Shown: positions 21,101 to 28,434, counted from the stretch's first letter. The stretch is 64,000 bases of DNA from Luteimonas suaedae (GCF_008312895.1 NZ_VSSP01000008.1:124001-188000); one strand, 5' to 3'. Notes: generated from the sequence alone by a model not told the origin. Numbers and translations are program-made.

Positions 21101-21513
21101 TCGGTCGGCGGCGGCGCCTCGGTCGACACGGGTCGCGGCGCGGGCGCGCGCGGGCGCCGCACGGTGACGGTGTCCTCGCCGCTGGCCACCACCTCCAGCC
21201 CGGTGCCCTCGAACATCAGCCGCACCGCCTCGATGGCCTCGAAATCGCCCTGAACCGCGCCGGTGCGCACCCCGCGCAGGTCGCCTTCCGGCGCCATGAT
21301 CTGCAGGCCCGACTGCTCCGCGGCCGCGCGGATCGCCTGTGCGGCCTCCTGCGGCGGCAGGTCGAACGTCTTGCGCGCCTGCGCCTGCGCCTGCGCCAGC
21401 ACCGGCGCGGTGGCGAGCGCACAGCCCAGGCCGATGGCGAGCCACAGCCGGCTGCGCCGCGCAATCCTGCGTGATCCGATGCTGTTCACGGCCCCGTCTC
21501 CCCGGTATCGCAT
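18148..21513 (-). CDS. TonB-dependent receptor with N-terminal STN signalling domain
   Basis: The precursor is about 1121 residues (ATG at 21513; a GTG at 21489 with GGGAGA upstream is an equally good start). After a signal peptide ending near AQAQAQA comes an STN/secretin-like domain (about 48-120: FDLPPQEAAQAIRAAAEQSG, GTGLEVVAS). A proline-rich spacer follows, then the plug (ELERIQVTGTRINRAG, LVNGRRFV, DRVETIAIGGAPVYGSDAIAGTVNVIL) and a 22-strand-type barrel ending RLSASF. STN domains contact FecR-like anti-sigma factors, and the fecR and ECF sigma genes lie immediately upstream. Its size and the neighbouring peptidases suggest peptide or peptidic ligands. Confidence 0.94.
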   Translation of the reverse strand: MRYRGDGAVNSIGSRRIARRSRLWLAIGLGCALATAPVLAQAQAQARKTFDLPPQEAAQAIRAAAEQSGLQIMAPEGDLRGVRTGAVQGDFEAIEAVRLMFEGTGLEVVASGEDTVTVRRPRAPAPRPVSTEAPPPTDQTVELERIQVTGTRINRAGFDTLQAALVTSAEEIERRGYTNIGQALEDTPGFGPSASSPVGAAQATLGIAQTFVNFFGLGSQRTLTLVNGRRFVSSNTVAGVGGAASPGSQVDLNVIPAGLVDRVETIAIGGAPVYGSDAIAGTVNVILKEDFEGAQASVQYGITDRGDAESYSVRGLFGGNFAEGRGNAVIGTEYHRQHGLRLSDRMPFRYLLPNPDDTGPADGIAAWAVAGNLRYALLTEGGLPYDNQLAPILGFDLPGAVLPPIYTRGNYIYDSSGTPLQFGADGELAPYVPGRAVQEAVGAPILADGGDGVNPADHFGLLTLSERTIFNALGHFDITPSVRAFAETTYVRTEGVEQSELYQFAAPVLGGPTLRFSADNPYLSDHSRAILADNGLDGFNLSRNLNDIVDRTPGETTLDLYRFVGGLKGDFAAFDETWSWDLSYNYGRSESISSLTYIDPVRLLRAIDAVRDGSGNIVCASGGDCVPINLFGAGNASLEAIDYLTDRGRATSLNTQKVLTGNLTGALPIGLAEPLQFNLGAERRTEGGAFEPDATLEAGNVLIGSGSGSFAGIDGSYRTTEFYGELVAPLIAESQALRFAKALSLEAAARHVDNSLAGSDLTWSVGARFAPRLSGWGDGLVFRGVYTHAIRSPAITELFLGSAPVAGAINDVCNAQNYNRGANPAVREANCRAALAAVGVDDPAAFESTTGAVSAYGTRSGNVDLMNETADSWSLGFVYQPAALPDFRLAMDWSDISLENGIQNLGIGALLSACYDSVNYPNEPACATFERLTAEQAAAQPGAVRTAGDIANGYRTGFVNTSTLDFSGLIGAAEYRFDLGGGSMRIGSKLSYTHKYELVAQPGVPVQDAVGSVGTPKYRVNLSTGYSLDKLELDLQALWTSSVVRDLDATEEDLPREANDIGDYWRFNASVGYWLGDHVKAQLAVNNLFDRKVPYAAQVGRNFGAYDPIGRTYLLRLSASF

Positions 21514-21561
21514 GCGCGATGCATGCCTCCCTGTGTACGAGGGGCGTGCGCGGCGAATCCT

Positions 21562-22539
21562 CTATTGCCGATGCGGCGTGGACGCGCGGGTCAGGACGAT
21601 CGCGCCCGGCTCTTCGACCACCCGGGCGTCGAAGGTCGCCGCCGCGGAACGCGCGAAGGCGCGGGTGTCGCCGATCCGGAACACCCCGACGAAGTGCTCG
21701 GCCGCCAGGTCCGGGTCGGCGATGCGGATCGGGACCTGGGCGTAGCGGTTCATCTCGGCGATGGCGGCCTCCAAGGGTTCGCCGTCGAAGGTCAGGTAAC
21801 CCTCGCGCCAAGAATGGCGGCGCGATACCTCCTCGGCGGTCAGTGCGTTCTCGATCATCGGCAGGGCGCGCGCGGCCACCACCTGCTCGTTGCGGGCCGC
21901 GCGCCGCGGCCGCTCCAGACCCCTGGAATCGGGGCGTTCGACCTCGACCACGCCCTCGAGCACCGTCACCGCCACGGCATCGCCCAGGCGGCGTACCGCG
22001 AACTCGGTGCCCACTGCGCGCGCGGCCACGTCGCCGGCCTCGACCACGAACGGCCGCGCCGGGTCGCTGACGACCTGGAAGGTGGCCTCGCCGCGTTGCA
22101 GGTGGATACGTCGCTGCGCGTCGCCGTAGCGCACCCGGATCACCGAATCGGTGTTGAGCACGACGACGGAACCATCGTCCAGCGCCAGCCTCACGATCTG
22201 GCCGACGCCGGCAGCGTGGCGGCCGGAATAGTGCTCGTAGCCGATGCCGCCGGCCAGCACCGCCAGCAGCAACGAGGCGGCGACGGCGAACACGCGCATG
22301 CGCACGCGGCGCTGCGGTGCAATCGGTTCCTCGCCACCGCCCTTCGCCATCGCGGCGATGCGGTCGAGGTCGCGCCAGATCGCCTGCGCGCGCACGAATG
22401 CGCCGCGGTGGCGCGGATCGCGCGCCAGCCAGGCCTCGAGCTCGCCGCGGTCGCGCTCGCCCAGCGCGCCCTCGGACGCCCGGACCGCCCAGCCGGCGGC
22501 GATGCCGTCGATATCAGCGCTGTCGTTGCCTGCGCTCAT
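21562..22539 (-). CDS. fecR: FecR-type anti-sigma regulator
   Basis: This 325-residue single-pass inner-membrane protein has an N-terminal cytosolic region of the DUF4880 type (GWAVRASEGALGERDRGELEAWLARDP), one transmembrane helix near 95-115 (VFAVAASLLLAVLAGGIGY) and a periplasmic FecR domain (LDDGSVVVLNTDSVIRV, HLQRGEATFQV, AVGTEFAVRR). A C-terminal STN-like/DUF4974 module follows (GYLTFDGEPLEAAIAEMNRYA). It should hold the sigma factor inactive until the receptor's STN domain signals. Its ATG lies 26 bases inside the upstream sigma gene, and the receptor gene begins 48 bases after its stop, so the three form a regulatory unit. Confidence 0.94.
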   Translation of the reverse strand: MSAGNDSADIDGIAAGWAVRASEGALGERDRGELEAWLARDPRHRGAFVRAQAIWRDLDRIAAMAKGGGEEPIAPQRRVRMRVFAVAASLLLAVLAGGIGYEHYSGRHAAGVGQIVRLALDDGSVVVLNTDSVIRVRYGDAQRRIHLQRGEATFQVVSDPARPFVVEAGDVAARAVGTEFAVRRLGDAVAVTVLEGVVEVERPDSRGLERPRRAARNEQVVAARALPMIENALTAEEVSRRHSWREGYLTFDGEPLEAAIAEMNRYAQVPIRIADPDLAAEHFVGVFRIGDTRAFARSAAATFDARVVEEPGAIVLTRASTPHRQ

Positions 22540-23083
22540 CGATTCCAGTGCTCCGCGCCGGCAGGGCCGGCGTCTTCCTCATTTCCCGCATGATCGTTCT
22601 CAGGGCCTTGGCCAGGTGCTTCTCCACGGTGCTTTCGGAGATGTTCATCCGTTCCGAGATCTCGCGCTGCGACAGCGATTCGAATTTCTTCATCACGAAC
22701 GCCTGCCTGCACTTGGCCGGCAGTGCCGCGATCGCCGCGTGCAGGCGCTCGACTTCCTCGCGGCCGCTCAGGCGCCGCTCCGGGGTGGGTCCGGCGTCTG
22801 CCACGTGCAGCGCGTCGATGTCCGCCACCGTCTCGATCGGCACGATCCGCGACCTCCTGACGGTCTCGCCGACCACGCGCCTGGCGATGACGAACAGATA
22901 GGCGCGCGCGTCGTTGATGCCGTCCGTGTTCACCGCCCACAGCCGGGCGTAGGTTTCCTGGACGACCTCGTCGAGGTCGCACATCGCAAGGCCGCGGATG
23001 CGCGCGGACAGCCAGCGGCGCACGTCGCCTTCGTGCGGCAATACTTCCCGCGCGAACCAGCGGATGCGGCTCTCATGTTCCAC
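22514..23083 (-). CDS. fecI: ECF sigma-70 factor, FecI-like
   Basis: The 189-residue protein has sigma region 2 (MCDLDEVVQETYARLW, AYLFVIARRVVGETVRRSR) and region 4 (RQAFVMKKFESLSQREISERM, ISESTVEKHLAKALRTI, a helix-turn-helix). There is no region 1 or 3, which defines ECF factors. The start is GTG at 23083, preceded by AGGGA at a good distance. It presumably directs RNA polymerase to the receptor/peptidase promoter when FecR is triggered. No obvious ECF promoter could be read in the 49-base fecR-receptor gap. Confidence 0.93.
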   Translation of the reverse strand: MEHESRIRWFAREVLPHEGDVRRWLSARIRGLAMCDLDEVVQETYARLWAVNTDGINDARAYLFVIARRVVGETVRRSRIVPIETVADIDALHVADAGPTPERRLSGREEVERLHAAIAALPAKCRQAFVMKKFESLSQREISERMNISESTVEKHLAKALRTIMREMRKTPALPARSTGIDERRQRQR

Positions 23084-23174
23084 GGACAGGATCCCTGGCG
23101 CTGCGCTTGCCCATCACCGTTGCTTCATATCACGTCCTGGGATGCTGCCCGGTTCCGCGGCGGATCGTCGTGGC

Positions 23175-23924
23175 TCACTGCGCGGTGATGCTGCGCAGCA
23201 CGGTGCCGTCCGCGGCCAGGAAATCCACCCGCGGCTCGCCCTTGGCGTCGACCGTCAGCTGCAGCCGTGGCCGGCCCTCCGGGTCGGCCAGGCGCACCAC
23301 CGCGTCCTCGAGCGTCTTGCCCGCGAACAGACGCTCGGCGCCGGCGCCGCCGCGCGCCATCGCGTAGTCCATCATCTCCTTGCGGATGGCCTCGCGCTCG
23401 GCGTCGGATTCCGCGCCTGCGGCGCGGTCGCTCATTTCCATCAGCGGCCCGATCGAATAGTCCGGGCGGTCCCAGACCCGCAGCCCGGCGACGCGGCGGC
23501 CGTCCTGTTCGTTGTAGACCATGCCGACGGTCTGGTCCTGCTTGTACTGGTCGAAGAACAGCCCGGCCGAGGCCGAGTGGGCGCCGTCCTGTTTCGCACT
23601 GCCGAAGGTCATGCCGCCCGATTCGTCGCCTTCGTCGTTGAAGAACAGCATCCCGCCGCCCTTGCGGCTGTGGTGGCGGTATTCGGTGCCTTCCATGAAC
23701 AGCCCCGGAAAACGCGCGCTGTTGGCGATCACCAGGCGGTTGAGGCCATTGGGCTCGACCACGTTGAGCCGTTGCACGGTGAGTTCCTCGAACTCGCCGG
23801 TCGCAGCGGCCTCGATCTTGTCGGCCGGCCGGGCGGTAATCCGGTCCCAGGCAGCCCAGCCGGAGAGTACGGTCACGGCGACCAGCCAGGTGGTCAGCAA
23901 CCAGTCGCGGGGCGTCATCGTCAT
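23175..23924 (-). CDS. Membrane-anchored protein of unknown function
   Basis: The 249-residue protein has one N-terminal transmembrane helix (WLLTTWLVAVTVLSGWAAW) and a soluble remainder, probably periplasmic. The sequence repeats a theme of small beta-rich modules (LNVVEPNGLNRLVIANS, GMLFFNDEGDESGGMTFGS, RLQLTVDAKGEPRVDFLAADG), perhaps a beta-propeller-like or beta-solenoid fold. I do not recognise a family. The ATG at 23924 sits one base after the esterase's TGA (TGACATG), so the two are co-translated; an ATG two codons later is an alternative. The sigma-factor gene begins 91 bases downstream on the same strand. Confidence 0.75.
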   Translation of the reverse strand: MTMTPRDWLLTTWLVAVTVLSGWAAWDRITARPADKIEAAATGEFEELTVQRLNVVEPNGLNRLVIANSARFPGLFMEGTEYRHHSRKGGGMLFFNDEGDESGGMTFGSAKQDGAHSASAGLFFDQYKQDQTVGMVYNEQDGRRVAGLRVWDRPDYSIGPLMEMSDRAAGAESDAEREAIRKEMMDYAMARGGAGAERLFAGKTLEDAVVRLADPEGRPRLQLTVDAKGEPRVDFLAADGTVLRSITAQ

Positions 23925-23925
23925 G

Positions 23926-25626
23926 TCAGGGTCCTTCGTTGGCGTCGGCAGGGGCGGGCGCGGTGGGTGCATTGGCGTCGACGTGCGTAGCCATTTCGCG
24001 CACCACGCCGGCCCAGTCGGTGTGGTGCCAGTTGTGGCCCTTCATCGGCCGGCCGTACTCGAAGCGCGCGGGATAGTCGTCGCCGGCGACCTCGCGCAGC
24101 ATCCGCTCGAAGCGGTAGACCGCGAGGTTGAGGTAGAAGTCGTCCATCTCGCCGGCGAACAGGTGCAGCTTGCCGCGCAGGCGCGGTGCCAGCCGGTTCC
24201 AGTGGTCGCGCGCGTACGCGCTCAGGTCGTAGCCGTTGTCGCGCATCCACGCGGCGACCTCGCGGTCGATCGCGCCGCTGCGCTTGTCGAACAGCAGCCG
24301 CGGGTAGCCGTCCTCGCCGGCCGGGCCGTGGGTGGCCTGCCAGATATCGAGCTGGTAGCCGGAGCGGCCGCGCGAGCCCAGCACCGCTTCGAACGCCGCC
24401 AGGTGGCGCATGTCCAGCAGCGGCTGGCCTTCGCGGGTGCGGCGGAACGGACGCTCGGTGTGCAGCCAGTCGTTGACCGGCACGCTGAACATGTTCTCGT
24501 CGGCGTAGATGTCGCTGAGCAGGTAGTTGCGGAAATCGATCGGGTCCGGATTGAACACCCAGGCGCCGCCGAAGAAATCGGGGTAGTGGAGCTGCAGCGC
24601 CAGCGCTTCCCAGCCCCCGGTGGAGGCGCCTTCGACGATGCGCGCGTGCGGCTGGCCGATGCCGCGGAAGCGGCGCTCCAGCTCGGGCATGATCTCGGTG
24701 GTCAGCGCTTCTCCGTACGGGCCGTTGTTGGGGGAATCGACCGCGTAGGACTCGACGAAGTACGGGCTGGGATGCTCGAAGGTGATCGCGACCACGCGCG
24801 GGAAATCGTCGCCCTGCCAGGCCTGGGCGAATTCGTAGCCGGTTTCGACGTTGGCATCCCGGGCCCGGGCCACCGCCGCGTCGCCGTGGCTGTCCGGATC
24901 GGGGTCGAAGCCGAACGGCGCATCGCCATGGCCGAAGACGTAGACCACCGGGTAGCGCGCGTCCGGGTTCTCATCGAAACCGCGCGGCAGCAGCACGCTG
25001 GCACCGATGTGGATCGGCACGCCCCAGAACGCGCTCAGGACTTCGCTGCGGATGCGGACCCGGCGGATCCACGGCGTATCCTCGAGCTCTGGCAACGCCG
25101 GCACCGTTGCCGCCAGGCGCAGCGGCACCGGCGCCGCATCCGGCCCCAGCGTGACCGGCTGGACCGTGCTGTACAGGTTCCCGGGTTTGGCGTGGAAAGG
25201 CACCCGGCGGTCGGTCAGCGGCAGCCACAGGCGGTGTCCGTCGGCGCGGTCCAGCTGCGTGTAGCGGACCAGCACCGCCTGGACGTGGTAGTCGCCGGGC
25301 GGCAGCGCGTCGAGGCTTTGCAGCGGGTAGGCGGCGGCGTCCGCGCCGACCGCGACTTCCGCGCCCGGCGCCAGCCCTTCGACGTCGATCCCGAACACGG
25401 CCGGGCCGTTCAGCCCGATCGCCAGCCTGGGCTCGGGCTGGTCGGTGCGGGCCACGGCCACGATCAGGCGCCCGGTGACCGGCCCGTCCGCGACCGCGGG
25501 GTCCAGCACCACCCGGAAGCCTGCCGCCGACGCCGCAGGTGCTGCCAGCATCGCCAGCAGCAACACCAGCAACCAGCGGGGCACGGAAAGCCGTCGGGCG
25601 TTCCGGACGGATGACGGCTCGGGCAT
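23926..25626 (-). CDS. Exported esterase-D-like alpha/beta hydrolase
   Basis: The 566-residue precursor has a signal peptide (WLLVLLLAMLAAPAASA), an N-terminal beta-sandwich-like part of about 190 residues and then an esterase D/enterochelin-esterase-like hydrolase. YPVVYVFGHGD marks the first strand of the hydrolase, EGASTGGWEAL is the nucleophile elbow (GxSxGG), and HNWHHTDW carries a likely catalytic histidine. GGGAG precedes the ATG at 25626. The substrate is unknown. It is the first gene of a minus-strand run leading into the sigma/FecR/receptor/peptidase genes and may belong functionally with them. Confidence 0.85.
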   Translation of the reverse strand: MPEPSSVRNARRLSVPRWLLVLLLAMLAAPAASAAGFRVVLDPAVADGPVTGRLIVAVARTDQPEPRLAIGLNGPAVFGIDVEGLAPGAEVAVGADAAAYPLQSLDALPPGDYHVQAVLVRYTQLDRADGHRLWLPLTDRRVPFHAKPGNLYSTVQPVTLGPDAAPVPLRLAATVPALPELEDTPWIRRVRIRSEVLSAFWGVPIHIGASVLLPRGFDENPDARYPVVYVFGHGDAPFGFDPDPDSHGDAAVARARDANVETGYEFAQAWQGDDFPRVVAITFEHPSPYFVESYAVDSPNNGPYGEALTTEIMPELERRFRGIGQPHARIVEGASTGGWEALALQLHYPDFFGGAWVFNPDPIDFRNYLLSDIYADENMFSVPVNDWLHTERPFRRTREGQPLLDMRHLAAFEAVLGSRGRSGYQLDIWQATHGPAGEDGYPRLLFDKRSGAIDREVAAWMRDNGYDLSAYARDHWNRLAPRLRGKLHLFAGEMDDFYLNLAVYRFERMLREVAGDDYPARFEYGRPMKGHNWHHTDWAGVVREMATHVDANAPTAPAPADANEGP

Positions 25627-25759
25627 CTGCGCTCCCTGTCGTGGCGGCCGGTATGGCCGTCCCCTCCCGAACTACGAGGGCCGCCGGCGGGAAATCCGCC
25701 ACTCCGCCGCCGCCAGCGGGTCAGGGACGTGCTCGACTCGCGACCTGCCCGGCGCCGCC

Positions 25760-25788
25760 TTGCCGCACCGGCACCGTGCGGCTACGGT
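25760..25788 (+). promoter_or_regulatory. Possible promoter of the lipoprotein gene
   Basis: TTGCCG (25760-25765) and TACGGT (25783-25788) are separated by 17 bases and sit 6 bases before the ATG at 25795. The match is moderate. Confidence 0.35.
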
Positions 25789-25794
25789 GGCGCG

Positions 25795-26781
25795 ATGAAC
25801 ACGATCCTGGCCCTGAGGTTTCCCCGGATTTCTCGCAACCTATCTTCCCCTTTTGAAAAAGGGGGATTGAGGGGGGCGAAAGCCGCCGCTTGCAAGCCGC
25901 AGGCTTGCGGCGGTTTGAGCGCTCCCGCGCGCTGCGCGGGGGCCGGGAATCGCAAAGCGATTTGCTGTTGCTTGGCCGGGCACCGAGCAAATCCCCCCAA
26001 CCCCCCTTTTTCAAAGGGGGGAAGCAGCGAAACCGTTGCACTGATTACAGGAGAACAGGGGAAACCTCAGATCCTGGCCCGTCTGTCCCTGCCCGTGGTG
26101 CTGCTCGCCCTTTCCGCCTGCACGGTGGTGACCGGCGCCGGCAATGGTGCCGCCGCGCGCGCCGATGCCGCTGCCGAAGAAGTTGCCCCGCAACCGGCCA
26201 TGCCGGACGCGGCCGTCGCCCGTGCCGCGGATGCCACGCCCGTGGACCGTCTGGCCCCACCCGACGCCTTCCTGGCGAGGCTGGCGCGACACTGTGGCCA
26301 GGCCTTCGCCGGTCGCATCGTCGCCAATGAACCGGCATCCCCCGAGCCTGACGACTTCGAAGGCAAGTCGCTGGTCATGCATGTGCGCGGCTGCGACGAC
26401 CCGGCCCGCGAGCTGCAGATCCCGTTCCACGTCGGCGAGGACCGATCCCGCACCTGGCTGCTGACCCGCACCGACACCGGCCTGCGGCTCAAGCACGACC
26501 ATCGCCACGAGGACGGCAGCGACGACGCGGTGACGCTGTACGGCGGCGATACCGCCGGCGCCGGCACCGCGCAGCGGCAGGAGTTCCCGGTCGACGCCGA
26601 GTCGATCGCCATGTTCGAGCGCGAGGGCCTGGGCGCCTCGGTCACCAACACCTGGGCGATGGAGATCGAGCCGGAGCGGCGTTTCCTCTACGAGCTCGCC
26701 CGTCCGGGCGGACGCCTGTTCCAGGTGGAGTTCGACCTGACCACGCCGGTCGAGACGCCGCCCGCGCCCTGGGGCCACTGA
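25795..26781 (+). CDS. Lipoprotein of unknown function, signal peptide split by a MITE
   Basis: The 328-codon frame contains a lipoprotein signal (SLPVVLLALSAC) about 108 codons from the ATG instead of at the start. Removing the 258-base element at 25813-26070 and one copy of its 9-base duplication restores MNTILARLSLPVVLLALSAC, a perfect 20-residue lipoprotein signal. The mature part (DDFEGKSLVMHVRGCD, WLLTRTDTGLRLKHDHRHEDG, VDAESIAMFEREGLGASVTN) resembles no family I can name, but a broken relative lies at 11180-11400. The insertion keeps the frame open; whether the protein is still made and lipidated is doubtful. It may be on the way to becoming a pseudogene. Confidence 0.75.
   Translation: MNTILALRFPRISRNLSSPFEKGGLRGAKAAACKPQACGGLSAPARCAGAGNRKAICCCLAGHRANPPNPPFSKGGSSETVALITGEQGKPQILARLSLPVVLLALSACTVVTGAGNGAAARADAAAEEVAPQPAMPDAAVARAADATPVDRLAPPDAFLARLARHCGQAFAGRIVANEPASPEPDDFEGKSLVMHVRGCDDPARELQIPFHVGEDRSRTWLLTRTDTGLRLKHDHRHEDGSDDAVTLYGGDTAGAGTAQRQEFPVDAESIAMFEREGLGASVTNTWAMEIEPERRFLYELARPGGRLFQVEFDLTTPVETPPAPWGH
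25804..26079. mobile_element. 258-bp MITE-like element with 13-bp TIRs and 9-bp target duplication
   Basis: The element spans 25813-26070. Its ends are CTGAGGTTTCCCC and the perfect inverse GGGGAAACCTCAG. Immediately outside are direct repeats ATCCTGGCC at 25804-25812 and 26071-26079. It has no transposase gene, so it would need help from elsewhere. Inside, inverted copies of the C-run/TTTTTCAAA/G-run repeat (about 25851-25880 and 25988-26026) flank several GC hairpins. A 9-base target duplication is used by several transposase families, and I cannot assign one. No second copy with these ends was found in the window. Confidence 0.88.
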
Positions 26782-26787
26782 GCCCCC

Positions 26788-26929
26788 GTAGGAGCGCGCC
26801 ATGCGCGCGATGCCGCGGGTGCCGGCCGGATCCGGTGGACGCCGCGATTCTGGACCGGCAGGCGCGCCGGTCACCGGAATTCGCGGGCGGCGAAATGCCC
26901 GCGGCATCGCGCGCATGGCGCGCTCCTAC
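26788..26929. repeat. 142-bp paired REP element, copy 3
   Basis: The copy begins six bases after the lipoprotein stop codon and has the same length and arms (GTAGGAGCGCGCCATGCGCG ... GGCGCGCTCCTAC) as the copies near 1.8-2.2 kb. Its interior is in the opposite orientation (GGACCGGCAGGCGCGCCGGT), so the element is not internally symmetric. Confidence 0.85.
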
Positions 26930-26960
26930 GAGGCGTGGCGGTGTTTGGGGTGCCGGTCGC

Positions 26961-26988
26961 TTGATTCGCCGGCCGCTGGCCCCACAAT
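26961..26988 (+). promoter_or_regulatory. Promoter upstream of the FmdB gene
   Basis: TTGATT (26961-26966) and CACAAT (26983-26988) have 16-base spacing and end 27 bases before the ATG at 27016. CACAAT-type -10 boxes recur in this window. Confidence 0.5.
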
Positions 26989-27015
26989 GCGCGCAGACTC
27001 CACGAGTGCACCGCC

Positions 27016-27369
27016 ATGCCGATCTACGCCTACCGCTGCGCCGCCTGCGGCCATGACTTCGACCGCCTGCAGAGGCTCGCCGATCCCGATCCCGACGCCT
27101 GCCCCGCCTGCGCCGCCGATGCGGTGAAGCGGCAGCTGACCGCACCGGCGTTCCGCCTGTCCGGGAGCGGCTGGTACGAGACCGACTTCAAGAAGGACGG
27201 CGAGAAGAAGCGCAACCTGGTCGAAGGCGGAGAGGGCGCGGCCAAGCCGGAAGCGGCCCCGGCAGCGGACACCAAGGCGCCCGCGGCAAAGACCGACGGT
27301 GCCGCCGCGAAGCCCGCGCCGGACGCCGCCAAGCCTGCGCCGAAGCAGGCCCCCGCCGCCGCGCCGTGA
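27016..27369 (+). CDS. FmdB family zinc-ribbon protein
   Basis: The 117-residue protein starts MPIYAYRCAACGHDFDRLQR, and a second pair CPACAADAVKR completes a C4 zinc ribbon in the first 45 residues, the FmdB/CxxC regulatory motif. After WYETDFKKDGEKK the rest is a low-complexity Ala/Pro/Lys tail, unusually long compared with about 80-110 residue relatives. Functions of FmdB proteins are poorly known (regulation of amidase genes was the first report). In Xanthomonads it commonly precedes aspS, as here, though the DUF3011 gene on the other strand intervenes. Confidence 0.85.
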   Translation: MPIYAYRCAACGHDFDRLQRLADPDPDACPACAADAVKRQLTAPAFRLSGSGWYETDFKKDGEKKRNLVEGGEGAAKPEAAPAADTKAPAAKTDGAAAKPAPDAAKPAPKQAPAAAP

Positions 27370-27390
27370 GCAGGGCGACGCGTTCGCGTT

Positions 27391-28314
27391 TCAGCGGACG
27401 CCGAACCGGGCGCGGCAGCCACCGCTGACCCACAGCGACGCGCCGCCGTCGTAGCCCCAGGAGCGGCCCTGGACGCAGGACACGTCCGACAGTTGCTCGA
27501 TCATCTGCGGGCGGCCGCGCGCGGCCTGCCAGGCGCAGGTGGTGCGCTGGTAGTGCTTGCTGGCACAGGTCACGCTGTAGGCGTCCGTCGGCGGGCGCGG
27601 TCCCGGACCCCGACCGCTGCCGAACTCGGCCCGGCAACCGTTGTCGACCCACAGCCCCCGCCGGTCGTAGCCCCAGGTACGGCCCTGCACGCAGGGCTGG
27701 CTGGAGAGCTGTCGCAGCAGTCGCGGCTGGCCTGCCGCCGCATTCCAGGGGCAGGTGCGGTGACGCCCGCCTTCGCTGGCGCAGGTGACGCGGTCGCCGA
27801 CCACCGGTGGCGGCCGGACCTGTGCACCGGCGGCGAACTCCGCACGGCAGCCGTTGCCGACCTGGACGCGGCCGCCCTGCGACTGCCAGGTACGACCCTC
27901 GACGCAGGGGGCCGAGGACAGCTGCCGGACCAGCCGTGACGGACCGCGCCAGGGCGTCGGGCAGGTGCGCGAGCGTCCGTCGTCGCTTTCGCAGCGGATG
28001 GTGTTGCCCGGCCGGACCGGCGGCCGCGGGCCGGACGTGCCGGCCAGCGAACGGGCGATGTCCTGCTTGATCCGGCTGAAGGTCCAGTTCGAGCGGTTGA
28101 CCTGGTCGAGGTAGAACCGCAGCTGGTCGTCGGGAATGCGGCGGCCGCGGGACTGGTCGGAATATTCGAGCGCGATCACGCGCTCCTGGTCGCGGACCGA
28201 CAGTTCGCGCAGGTTCTCGGGCGCGTAGGCGCGGGTCTGCGGCTGGGCGTGCAGCGGCGAACCGCCGAATGCCACCAGGACCAGGAGCAGGAGACATCCG
28301 GACAGACGGTGCAT
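27391..28314 (-). CDS. Secreted DUF3011 repeat protein
   Basis: The 307-residue precursor has a signal peptide (LLLLVLVAFGGSPLHA). An N-terminal helical part of about 80 residues follows (DQERVIALEYSDQSRGRRI). Then come three DUF3011 repeats of roughly 60-70 residues, each with the pattern C-S-(6-8)-RTCP/TTC ... LLRQLSS.PCV.GRTWG ... VDNGCRAEF. The four cysteines per repeat suggest disulphides and therefore an oxidising, extracytoplasmic location. Function is unknown; the repeats resemble carbohydrate-binding-like modules in layout only. The ATG at 28314 directly precedes the signal peptide; a much longer frame over aspS is antisense shadow. Confidence 0.85.
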   Translation of the reverse strand: MHRLSGCLLLLVLVAFGGSPLHAQPQTRAYAPENLRELSVRDQERVIALEYSDQSRGRRIPDDQLRFYLDQVNRSNWTFSRIKQDIARSLAGTSGPRPPVRPGNTIRCESDDGRSRTCPTPWRGPSRLVRQLSSAPCVEGRTWQSQGGRVQVGNGCRAEFAAGAQVRPPPVVGDRVTCASEGGRHRTCPWNAAAGQPRLLRQLSSQPCVQGRTWGYDRRGLWVDNGCRAEFGSGRGPGPRPPTDAYSVTCASKHYQRTTCAWQAARGRPQMIEQLSDVSCVQGRSWGYDGGASLWVSGGCRARFGVR

Positions 28315-28377
28315 GGCGATTCCCTCCGATGGCGGCGACCGGCGCAGTCGTGGCGACGCGGCCCGGCAGCCTGCCGC

Positions 28378-28383
28378 TAAAAT
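28378..28383 (+). promoter_or_regulatory. Probable -10 box of aspS
   Basis: TAAAAT lies 51 bases upstream of the aspS ATG in the divergent aspS/DUF3011 gap. The -35 element is not clear. Confidence 0.4.
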
Positions 28384-28434
28384 AGCGCGTTTCCCGCCCC
28401 CAAAGCGGGACCGCCTTCGCTCCCTGGAGTCTCC

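Noticed and set aside
11461..23083. Lasso-peptide gene cluster (isopeptidase with FecI/FecR/TonB receptor)
   Set aside because: The S9 peptidase and regulators fit the pattern, but there is no precursor, transglutaminase-like or asparagine-synthetase-like biosynthesis gene in the region; kept only as a possible evolutionary link.
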